A stretch of DNA of 64,000 nt from Molossus alvarezi. Its lineage: Eukaryota > Chordata > Mammalia > Chiroptera > Molossidae. Shown here piece after piece: positions 1 to 9,190 of the stretch. The translations under genes and the position numbers were made by a program. The notes below the pieces were generated by a model. The model searched no databases. It was not told the origin of the DNA and worked only from the letters and a program-made list of their open reading frames with translations. Each line of letters begins with the position of its first letter. Position 1 is the stretch's first letter. The stretch spans positions 27,717,501-27,781,500 of the forward strand of contig CM073887.1 of the NCBI GenBank assembly GCA_037176705.1, written 5' to 3'.

Positions 1-1014
1 GTTGACTTGACTAATATTTCTCGTTTTACAGAAGTAGAGAAGTCCTCCTAATTAAAAGATGGGCTCTCCCGCTCACCCATGGTGCCTTACTTCTTCTCCC
101 TGCTCCTAAGTCTCACATCCAGAGGCCCCTTCCCCTCCAGCTGTCCCCAGGAAGAAAGGAATCCTCTGGAGGTCTTGTTAATTCAAGAATTTCAGTTGGC
201 CGACAGAAACTTTTTTTGCTCACTTAATGTCACTCTTTCTGATATTGAAGGGAGCAAGGTGGATTTTCCCCCTCAAACGTGAGTGGGCATTCTCATTCTA
301 GTTCAGTCTCCTCACCCTGCTTCCTCCCACCCCCAGCAAGTGCCGATGCTGCACTTCTCACAAGTTACCTAAAAACACGACATGCCAAAAAGTGAACGTT
401 GATTTTTTTTCAAAGACTACAAATTTGGTTTCATATGAGGAAAGCTTGTTTATACTATTAAGGTGACTTAGGCTATGCTACCTTTGAATGGATAATCCTG
501 TTAAATTGCAGAGCCTACTTATACTACAAGGACCACCTCATTAGCTACGAATGACTCTGAACAATGTAGATTACTTACTATCTGCTTACTGGGAATGAGG
601 AGAAATTCAGTTCCTCCTGATAATGTATGCGTGTATATAAATGTATGTGCACACACAAGTATAATCATATGGATGTATGTTTATGTACATGAATGTATAG
701 ATATGTGTATATCTGTATAGAGACATAGAGATAACATATTCAGTTTTCACTAATTCACGTTGCCTTTCATTCTGGCAAATCTCTGATTGTTGCTTTCATG
801 TTAATAATTACCATAAAATATTTTACCAGTGTTTTCCAAAACTTCCAGTTTCCTTTCTTTCTCACCACACACCTCCTTGAAACTAATATGGCAAAATGAC
901 TTGCTTTGGGCAATGGAATGTGAATGAAAGTGATGTGTGTCACTTCTGGGTAGAAGCACCTAAAAGCTACTGTAGCTTCTTTACACACGTGTCTCCTGCC
1001 ACAATACACTAAAG
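1..1014. other. Non-coding stretch, no gene recognised
   Basis: No repeat family or gene is recognised here. A splice-acceptor-like site (pyrimidines then ttttacag, ending about 30) and a donor-like site (aaac/gtgagt at about 279) bracket a 250-base segment. The three plus-strand frames of that segment all contain stops, so it is not a normal internal coding exon. A non-coding exon cannot be excluded. A TATG/TGTA-rich tract follows at 624-735. Confidence 0.5.
624..735. repeat. TATG/TGTA-rich low-complexity tract
   Basis: Irregular alternation of tgtatg, tatata and cacaca words without a single clean period. It looks like a decayed tetranucleotide or dinucleotide microsatellite. Confidence 0.6.
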
Positions 1015-1206
1015 CAGCGGTTCTCAACCTGTGGGTTGAGATCCCTTTGGAAGTCGAACGACACTTTCACAGGGGTTGCCTAAAACATAACAGTAGCAAA
1101 ATTACAGTTATGAAGTAGCAACAAAAATAATTTTATGGTTGGGGATCACCACAACATGAGGAACTGTATTAAAGGGTTGCGGCATTAGGAGGATTGAGAA
1201 CCACAG
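1015..1206 (-). mobile_element. SPIN-like hAT MITE
   Basis: The element begins cagcggttctcaacctgt and ends ggattgagaaccacag, which are inverted-repeat-like ends of hAT type. Inside are words I associate with SPIN: ttcacaggggttgcctaa near the left end, then a run resembling the other SPIN end (gtagcaaaattacagttatg, tggttggggatcaccacaac). SPIN is a hAT transposon family reported in Myotis, tenrec, bushbaby, opossum, frog and lizard and attributed to horizontal transfer. At 192 bases this copy has no transposase, only the two ends joined, as in an internally deleted non-autonomous derivative. The flanking 8-mers (cactaaag, ccttggaa) do not match, so no target-site duplication is visible. The family name is from memory; a hAT MITE is secure. 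Confidence 0.8.
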
Positions 1207-1419
1207 CCTTGGAATGAGATGGTGATGTTATAAGATGGTAGACTTCTGTCCCTGGCTGAATCAGTGTTGAACATAAAGCGTGAGTGAGAAATAATAAGCT
1301 TTTATAATTTGAAAGGTGACATTTTGGGGTTTTTGTGGACACAACATAACCTAACTGACCTAGACACAGCAATTCTTACAATATCATTTAATTTGTTGAA
1401 TCCTGCAACTTACTTTCTT

Positions 1420-1672
1420 CTTTTTTTTTTTTATCCTCACCTGAGGACATTTTTCCATTTTTTGTTCAGATAGAGTGGGAGGGAGAGAGAGGAAGAGAGA
1501 GAGAGAGAGAAACATCAACGTGAAAGGGACACATCGAGTGGCTGCCACCCACACAATTAACCAGGGCCAGGGACAAACTGCAACCGAGGTACATGTCCTT
1601 AGAGGGAACTGAACCCGGGTCTCTCTGGACCGCAGGCCGATGCTCTAACTGCTGAGCCAAACCGGCCAGGGC
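1420..1672 (-). mobile_element. VES-type SINE, inserted in an older SINE tail
   Basis: On the plus strand it reads T-run, tcctcacctgagga, a GA-rich block, then a tRNA-like head ending gagccaaaccggccagggc, so the SINE runs on the minus strand. It sits directly beside a second SINE (1684-1935). The pair is enclosed by one duplication, gcaacttactttctt, at 1405-1419 and 1936-1950. This copy therefore entered the A-rich tail of the other. It belongs to the tail class carrying the cctcaggtgagg motif. Confidence 0.9.
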
Positions 1673-1683
1673 TCTTCTCCTTT

Positions 1684-1935
1684 TTTAATCTTCACCTGAG
1701 AATATTTTTCCATTTATCTTCAGGAGTGGGGTGGGGGGGGGGCGGAGAGAAAGGAAAGGGAGGGAAAAAAACCATCCATGTGAAAGAGACACATTGATTG
1801 TTGCCTCCCACATGACCTCGACTAGGCCGGAGACCAAACCGCAACCTGCGTATGTGCCCTTGGCCAGAATGAAACTCCGGACTCCTTGATCTGCGGGCCA
1901 ATGCTCTAACCACTGAGAAAATCCAGCCAGGGTAG
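1684..1935 (-). mobile_element. VES-type SINE, older member of a nested pair
   Basis: Same layout as the neighbouring SINE: cttcacctgaga tail motif, G/A-rich block at 1728-1770, tRNA-like head ending in ccagccaggg. Its target-site duplication (1405-1419 / 1936-1950) now encloses both SINEs, so it landed first. Confidence 0.88.
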
Positions 1936-2744
1936 GCAACTTACTTTCTTACCTGTATATTCCTAATCCCTTCTAATGCTATTTCATTCTATTAAAATAA
2001 TTTAAAAAAATATATAGCTTCACAGAATGTTTGTGTGTTTGTTTGTTTTACATACAAATTCTGCCAGAAACCTCATGCTCAGCTTATTGTCTATTTACCA
2101 TCTGAATGTTGTAGTACACAATACATTTTGAACCTAACGGTACAGTTTTTAACATTGCAACATAGGCTTTAAAAAAAAACAAATTATTTGAAAGTATTTG
2201 GATATGCTATAAAATAGAATAAGTAGAGGAACACATAGTGAGTATATATAATGTATAAGCAAGTATCTTCTGAGATATAGGCAGAATCCATAAGATGAGG
2301 TAAATAAAGATAAGTAAGGTAGTAAACAGCTTCTGTGAGATGAGCATAGATATAAAAAATACAAAGATCAGAAGACACCTAATATTTATGGCACTCTAAA
2401 TATATGGGAGACAGTATTCATGAGGTAATAAGTATATGTAAGCAACTGAGTATCTGTAAGGTATGAATTTGGTCACTCATTGATAATGTACATTTGGCAT
2501 CATATTCTTCTACTCAAGAAACCCAAATAAAATCCATAGCTTCTCATAGGCTGAGTCCAGCGAGATTTTTCATTGACGATCTAGTGATTTGGTCAGGCAT
2601 ATTACCTGCATCTCTCTCGTAGAGCAAGTATGTGTGCTGGTCTCAGGCTTCTTCTGTTTGCTGTGCCACTTCACTCAAACATCAACCCTGGTGCTTGTAA
2701 CTTTGCCATTAGTGAGAGAGTGTGGCTTATGAGAGAGAGATGAT

Positions 2745-2763
2745 CTGTCTATCATCTATCTAT

Positions 2764-2814
<51 letters not shown>

Positions 2815-2922
2815 CCTATCTATCTATCATCTATCTATCATCTATCATCTATGAATGTATATATGTATGTATGTGTCATCTATGTATGTATGTATCTATT
2901 ATCTATCATCTATTGCCTATAC
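2745..2922. repeat. (TATC)n microsatellite with variant flanks
   Basis: A long ctat/tatc tetranucleotide array with a nearly pure core around 2760-2830, followed by interrupted catctatc and tatgtatg units. Open frames here are repeat translations, not genes. Confidence 0.97.
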
Positions 2923-3025
2923 ATCTAGAATTGCATAACCCAGAAATTAGACACTGTGGTCTTCTACTCTGCTTGGACACTAACTCAAGGATATTAACTT
3001 ATGCCACCTTTTCTTCTTACTATGT

Positions 3026-3259
3026 ATTTTTATTTATTTATTAAATTTTTTTTTCTTTATTGATTTTAGAGAAAGAGTAAGGGAGAGGGAGAGAGAGAGA
3101 TAGAAACATCGATGAGAGAGAAACATTGATTGGCTGCCTCCTGTATGTCTCCCACTGGGGATTGGGCCCACAACCTGGACATGTGCCCTGACCAGGAATT
3201 GAATAGGCAACCTCTTGGTGCATGGGTTCACTCTCAACCGCTGAGCCACACCACCTGGG
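3026..3259 (-). mobile_element. VES-type SINE, minus strand
   Basis: Plus-strand order is A/T-rich tail, ttattgattttagagaaaga, GA block, tRNA-like head ending ccacctgggc. A direct repeat cttactatgt flanks it at 3016-3025 and 3260-3269. The tail is of the class ending in aatcaataaa. Confidence 0.9.
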
Positions 3260-3276
3260 CTTACTATGTTTGTTTA

Positions 3277-4462
3277 AATTTTTTTAATTAAATTTATTGA
3301 AGTGACATTGGTTAATAAAATTATATAGGTTTCAAGTGCACAATTCTATGATATATCACCTGTATATTGCATTGTGTGTTTACCATTCAAAGTCAAATCT
3401 CCTACCATCACCATATATTTGACCCCCTTTACCCTTTTGCTCTGGGAACCACCAGTCTGTTGTCTGTTTCTAAGACTTTTTGTTTGTCTCACTTTTATAT
3501 TTGTTGCTTTTCACTTTATATCCCACATATGAGTGAAGTCATATGGTTCTTGATTTTTTTCATCTGATTTATTTTGCTCAGTGTGATATTCTCAAGATTC
3601 ATCCATGTTGTCGCAAATGCCAATATTACATTTTTTTTCCTTTCTCTTTTTTGTTTGTTAGTCCTCACTGAGGATATTTTTCCATAAGTGGAAGGAAAGG
3701 AGAGAGAAAGAGAGGGAGAGAGAGAAACATTGATGTGGGTGAGACACATTAATTGGTTGCATTCCACACAACCCTGACCAGGACAAGGGATCAAACCTGC
3801 AACCCACGTACAGGCCCATGACTGAGAATTGAACCTGAGACCCTTTGGTCCATATGCCAGTGCTCTAACCACTGAACAAACAGGCCAAGGCTAATTTTTT
3901 CTTATGGCTGAGTAGTAGTGTTTCACTGTAGTCCATAGTATTCTATGTATGTACCACTTCTTCTTTATTTGGTCATCTTTCGAAGGACACTTTGGTAGTT
4001 GTCATGTCTTGGCCACCATGAATAATGCTGCAATGAACATAGGTTTGCATATATCTTTATAAATAAATGTTTTCAAATTTTTCAGGTAGATACCCAGAAG
4101 AGGTGGTGCTGGGTTATATGGTAACTCTATTCTTGATTTTTTTGAGAAACTTTCATAGTGGCTATATCAGTTTATGTTCCCACCAGCAGTGAATGAGGGT
4201 TCCTTTTTCTCCACAACCTCTCCAACACATATTATTACTTGTCTTATTGATAATAGCCATCCAAATAGGTGTGAGGTGATACTTAATTGTAGGTTTGATT
4301 TGCATTTCCCTAATATCTAGTGAAATTGAGCATCTTTTCATGTATCTGTTGATCACTTATATGTTTTCTTGGGAGAAGTGTATATTCAGATCCTCTGCCC
4401 ATTTTTTTATTGTTTGTTTTTATGTTGTTGAGTTGTATGAGTTCTTTATGTATGTTAGACAT
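3277..4462 (-). mobile_element. Old L1 3' end with ORF2 remnant
   Basis: The left part (ttattgaagtgacattggtt, then ttcaagtgcacaattctatg) is the 3' UTR of an ancient mammalian L1, probably L1MA or L1MB type, read from the minus strand. At 4162-4356 the minus strand still encodes ORF2 carboxy-terminal words ([17 protein letters not shown]), in the same protein region as 9673-10047. A SINE at 3636-3892 interrupts it. The 5' truncation point near 4462 is approximate. Confidence 0.85.
3636..3892 (-). mobile_element. VES-type SINE inside the old L1
   Basis: The tail reads gtcctcactgaggatattt on the plus strand, followed by a GA block and a tRNA-like head ending aacaggccaaggct. L1 sequence continues on both sides, so the SINE is younger than the L1. 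Target-site duplications are not clear because both flanks are T-rich. Confidence 0.88.
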
Positions 4463-4504
4463 CTCACTATGTATTTTAATTGACTGAATAAATACGTAAT
4501 ATTA

Positions 4505-4720
4505 AAAATAATTTTTTCCTTTATTGATTTGAGAGAGAGAGAAAGGGAGAAGGTGAGAGAGATAGAAACATCAGTGAGAGAAAACATCAACCGGCCGCCT
4601 CCTGCATGCCCCACTGGGGATTTGGCCCACAACCTGGGCATGCGTCTTGACTGGGAATCAAGCTGGTGACCTCTTGGTGCATGGGTCGGTGCTCAACCAC
4701 TGAGCCACACTGGCCAGGCT
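4505..4720 (-). mobile_element. VES-type SINE, minus strand
   Basis: Tail motif ccttttattgatttgagaga-like, GA block, head ending ccacactggccaggct. Flanks aataaatacgtaatatta (from 4487) and aataaataatatta (from 4721) are similar and fit a diverged target-site duplication. Confidence 0.88.
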
Positions 4721-4737
4721 AAATAAATAATATTATT

Positions 4738-6279
4738 TGAGCATTTTAACTTGTTCTATGAGCCTTTTTCTTATGTGGCCTTTAGGATCTTATCTGCCTA
4801 TGTATTTGAAGGATATCATTGCATGAAGATAGTTTACCATATGACTGGTTTCTTTATAAAAGAGCATACTATAAGGCAGGACTAAAAGGCATTATAGCAA
4901 ATTAGTTTTGCTTTTCTATTAGATAATCATTAATCCGGTTACACAGTTTGTGAAATATATTTGTAGTAATGTATATTTATTTTATTTTTCTGAAAAATTA
5001 CCAGAAGAATAATGTTCTGAATACCACAAAGCATCCTCCAGCTCACAATCCTTAAACAATTTGATCTCTAAAATAGTTGATGGCTCTTTCATAAGTGTTG
5101 TTTAATGGCTTTCTTTGTGTAATACATTATGTTAGATCATGTGGAAATTACAAATATAGAGAAAATATAATCTTTCTCTTAAGGAACTGGTGTCTAATGG
5201 GGAAAGAAATATTCATATGAGTTGAATAGTACAAAAATTTACAATTCAAAATAGGCAGCAATAGAGTGTAATAGGAATCTAGAGGAGGAATCCAGAAAAG
5301 GGAGAGATGTAATTTACAAAAAGGAAATCTGAACGGCTTTATGGATTTAGGAATGGAAGGCATGTGTAAAGTTAAAATTTGCTAAGGAAAGACAACTGCC
5401 TGCTATGGGAACTTACATAATGCCATTTATTGGAGAGAATTTATCAAGTGGAAAGGTCAATAAATAATTTAATTTGCCTTATTATTAAATGCAAAAAAAA
5501 AGAGAAGTAAATTTAACAATTCTGCTATTAACAGAAGTGCCCTTAGAATTTATAAATCTATGGTTAGATATTTAAAAACATGAATGCAAACATCTTTGGG
5601 GACAAAAAGCATATATTGACAGTGGAATTATCTTCCAAAAAACAAGATTCTGTAGCTATTCTTAAAATATACTTTAAATATAAACTTATATAATACTATA
5701 TTGCTATTAAGTAAAATAAGACATAAAACGTTATTGCCACCTCTTAAGAATCTCATGAATCCTGCCACTTTAAATACTGTACAGCCCAGTTCAATAAATA
5801 CATATAAATTAATGTTTTAGAAAGCTTGGGAAAATAGCAGCATACACTTTCTGGGGAACATCTAGTAATATGGGAACAATATAGTGTTGCTGAGATTTTA
5901 ACTATTCTTTTCTCTTCTTCCATGTTTAGCTTTTGCTTGACATATTTGTTTACTATAATGATCTTGGTTTATTGTGAATAGATTAATATATATTTCTATA
6001 TTCACACACAAGACATTAATTAAATTATATATACATGTATGTATTTTTGATCAAATTCTGGAAAATATCAGGTCTCATCTTATTGTGCCTCTTTGCCCAA
6101 GAAGTCCCTGTGTAGTCAAGCAGTGTCCCCATAGTCAGGCTGTGCTGTGTGCTGTCCAGGGTGCTGAAACAGGCTAAATCCACAGCCTAATGAATCCAGC
6201 AAAGCACTTGTATGCCTACAGTAATCTCAACTGCACAGACAAGAGACTGCTATCAGTTTCTTATAGATGGCTTACAAAT
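4738..6279. other. Unassigned AT-rich sequence
   Basis: No repeat family, splice-bounded open frame or RNA gene is recognised. Open frames here are short and AT-rich, as expected by chance. Confidence 0.5.
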
Positions 6280-6295
6280 GAAAACCTATTAGTCA

Positions 6296-6339
6296 CTCTC
6301 TCTGCCTCTCCCTTCTTTTCTCTCTAAAATAAATAAATA
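6296..6339 (+). mobile_element. SINE 3' tail at the front of the L1 chimera
   Basis: CT-rich sequence followed by ctctctaaaataaataaata, matching the 3' tail of VES-type SINEs such as the plus-strand copy at 17209-17380. It lies inside the chimera's target-site duplication, so it travelled with the L1 part. The SINE head is absent. Confidence 0.75.
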
Positions 6340-7157
6340 GACTTGCGGTCAAGATGGCGGCGTAGGTAAATGCAGTATCACGTCCTCCCACAACCACATC
6401 AAAGTTACAACTAAACTACAGAAAAACCATCATTCAAAACCGCCTGAAATCAAGCTGAATGGAAGTCCTGCAACTACAGAATTAAAGAAGCACCCACACC
6501 TAGACTGGTAGAAGGGGCGGAGGTGCAACCAGCTGGTCCTACACCCATGTGTGGCGGATAAAAATTAGGAGGACACCTCGGCTGGGAAGGTCCTCCCTTA
6601 GGACTGAGGGGTCCCCATCCCACACCAGGTGCCCTACTCAGGGTTTCAGTGCCTGAAAGAGAAGTCCCCATAAGTTCTGGCTGGAAAAAACAGTGGGAAC
6701 CGACGACTGAGGCAGCTGGAGCCCCAGGCAGCTCCTCTTAAAGGGCCCGCGCACAAACTTACTGGACTCACTCCCTCTAAACTTGGAGGGGAGGCAGCTC
6801 GAGGGGCACCAGAGACATATAGGAAAGAACTGAACTGTTTGGCATTGGAGCGAGGGCTGGAGAGGGGGCTTTCTCCAGGACAAACATGCTGTCAGAGGCC
6901 TCTGTTCCTTTGGTGAGCCCTTCCCTGGGGCGGCAGACAGCCACCATATCTGGGAATCCAGCAACCTGTCTCACACTGGTTGCCTCACCCTGGTGATTCC
7001 CTGAAGCTGTTGCCAGTTGTTTAACCATAGGATTCGCCTGTCTTGGATCCTGCTTCAGGTTTTCCTAAATTCTTTCAAACAAGCAGCATCTGGTCTCAGC
7101 TAGCCCCATATCTCTCTTTAAGTAATACATAGAAACAAACACAGGGAGGCAGCCAAA

Positions 7158-7244
7158 ATGGGAAGACAAAGAAACAGGTCCCAAATGAAAGAACAGAACA
7201 AAACCCCAGGAAAAGAACTAAGCAAAATGGAGATAAGCAAACCA
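7158..7244 (+). pseudogene. L1 ORF1 amino-terminal stub
   Basis: The frame opens MGRQRNRSQMKEQNKTPGKE. The core QRNKSQMKEQ recurs in ORF1 of the L1 at 9.0-15.8 kb. After about 29 codons it leaves the ORF1 sequence and runs into 3' UTR sequence, so the frame that continues to 7442 is not a real protein. ORF1 is the L1 RNA-binding chaperone; this stub lacks most of the coiled coil and all of the RNA-binding domains. Confidence 0.7.
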
Positions 7245-7663
7245 TCGATTTGGAATATAAGGAAGCAAAAAACCTCAAAGGGAAGGGGGTTGGGGTGGGA
7301 AGAAATAAACCAAAGAACTTATATGCATAACCAATGGACACAGACAACAGTGTGGGAAAAGGCAGGAAGGGGGTGGGAGTGGGTCAATGGGAGAAAAATG
7401 AGGAGCATCTGTAATACATTCAACAATAAAGATAAAATTTAAAAAAAAAGAAAACCTATTAGTCAATCCATGTCTAATGTTATGTCTCAGCTGTACATGG
7501 ACTTAAGAACTCATGGAAGAGAATTATTTTAATAAGTATATAATAGACTGATTTATAAACTAAAATGATAGTTTATTAATTTTCATATAAATATTACCTA
7601 AATAAATTTTTATCAAAAGGTGAGTAATTTCTGTTTAGTTAGGGAATACTAATAACTATTATT

Positions 7664-7770
7664 TAGTATATACCAGATACTCTTGAAAGTACTTTATATA
7701 TACTATGTGATGCATTCATCACAACAACCCTATAAAATCAATACTCTTATTACTCTCATTAACTAGTCAG
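7664..7770 (-). mobile_element. MIR-type relic
   Basis: Contains catcacaacaaccctataaa followed by a decayed attactctcattaac, the reverse complement of the MIR 3' half. Heavily diverged. Confidence 0.6.
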
Positions 7771-7815
7771 GTCAGGAACATGGGCCAGGGTACTCCTTTA
7801 TTTCTCATGTATTTT

Positions 7816-7840
7816 GTGTGTGTGTGTGTGTGTGTGTGTT
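7816..7840. repeat. (TG)n microsatellite
   Basis: An uninterrupted gt dinucleotide run of about 12 units. Confidence 0.97.
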
Positions 7841-7889
7841 CATGCAATGCACTAATAATAATACATTCCATTTGCTATTTATTTAAATA

Positions 7890-8147
7890 AAGTCATATCT
7901 GCATAGTGATTAATCAGACTCAGAGGATAGGCTACCTGGGTTCCAAATATCACTTGAAACATCAGTAGTTACATGACTCAAACAAGTTGCTTTCCTTTTT
8001 TGCACCTCAGTTTTCCCATCTACAAAATAGAGATAATAATAATACCTGCTACATGAAATTGTGAGGACTAAATAAACTGATGTATGTAAAGTACTCAGAA
8101 TAATGCCTGGCACATAACAAAACTCATAAAATATTTGCTATCATTAT
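7890..8147 (+). mobile_element. MIR SINE, near full length
   Basis: MIR landmarks appear in order: atagtgattaatcagactc, ctacctgggttccaaat, cctcagttttcccatctaca, gagataataataatacct, tgaggactaaat, and aatgcctggcacata. MIR is an ancient tRNA-derived mammalian SINE, long inactive. Confidence 0.88.
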
Positions 8148-8996
8148 TGCATATTTTCATGGCATTAATTAGGTTGCAATCAGATTTTTTGATAAACTTT
8201 ATTTTGTTCACAAATAATTTTGTGGCCAAAGGACATGGTTTAAATATTTGATTTTCTTTCTTATGCATTGATTTTATGTTTAAATAGAGGTTTGGCTGTT
8301 CTTTCATTTCTCATATGCATCTTATAAACTTGGGCTTTGTAGCTGAGTAAATGAGAAAAACTTGATTACAAATGAAGACATCTAGATAAACAGTGTTTTC
8401 ATTGTACAACTAATTTACAATATATGATACTAATATCACTAAAGTAATTACCAGCATTCATATATGAACCAACTCAATTAAAGTTGACAGAAGAATTAAT
8501 GTTTCGTGGCACATATGATTGGTTATTCATTATTGGGCAACTAAAATAATAAACCAGAAAAAAGTGGGCAGTTGCCACAATGGAAAACTGAGGCACAAGA
8601 TAGGAATATCCAGCCAGTATTGAATCAGAAATATGGAAAGGGGGGCACTTTTGGAGATGTTGCTGTGCAACAGTCCCAATTTAAATTTGTTTTATTTTAA
8701 TATTAAAAGTAGTGCCATTCATTTATAAAGCATTAACATGATTAATTAATTATTTTATGTCTAATACCTAGATACACTGTTAAATTTTGGTATGCAAAAT
8801 GAGGTTTTTATCCTTAAAATGTTTAAGGTCAATGGGAGAGAGAAACAGGTAAACGAATTTAGTGAATACTCTATGAGGAGGTATGTATGAAGTAGCCTGG
8901 AAATAGAAATGAGGAGCGGCAGGTAAAGAAGATTTAGAAAATTGTGTGATTTTTGGACCACCTGGACTAGCACTTTATTAGAAAATACAGTTTAGT
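8148..8996. other. Unassigned AT-rich sequence
   Basis: No recognised repeat or gene. It ends at the T-run that begins the inverted L1. Confidence 0.5.
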
Positions 8997-9190
8997 TTTT
9001 TTTAATTAATTCATTAATTTTTGTTACAGATGTTTCTCCTTTTTTGTCCACTGATTACCCCCTCCCCGTCTCTCCCCGCCCTGTCCCCAGCTTTGTTGTC
9101 CATGTCCATTGTTCATGCACACATGCATATAAATTCTGTGGTTTATCTCGCCCCCACCACCCTCTCTACTGGGGATTGTCAGTCTATACC

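Larger units (their letters stand above)
6280..7465 (+). mobile_element. Chimeric insertion: SINE tail + L1 5' end + L1 3' end
   Basis: One 16-base duplication, gaaaacctattagtca, lies at 6280-6295 and again at 7450-7465, so everything between arrived as one insertion. Inside, in order: a VES-type SINE 3' tail (6296-6339), an L1 5' end starting near 6340 with the YY1-like word aagatggcgg at 6351-6360, an L1 5' UTR, an ORF1 start at 7158, a jump near 7245 into L1 3' UTR sequence (cataaccaatggacacagac), and a terminal A-run. The whole ORF2 and most of ORF1 are missing. The absence of ORF2 and the shared duplication are seen directly. Splicing, template switching and deletion in a source copy are alternative origins. 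Confidence 0.85.

Noticed and set aside
2722..2928. 68-codon frame of Ile-Tyr-Leu-Ser repeats
   Set aside because: Translation of the tatc microsatellite.
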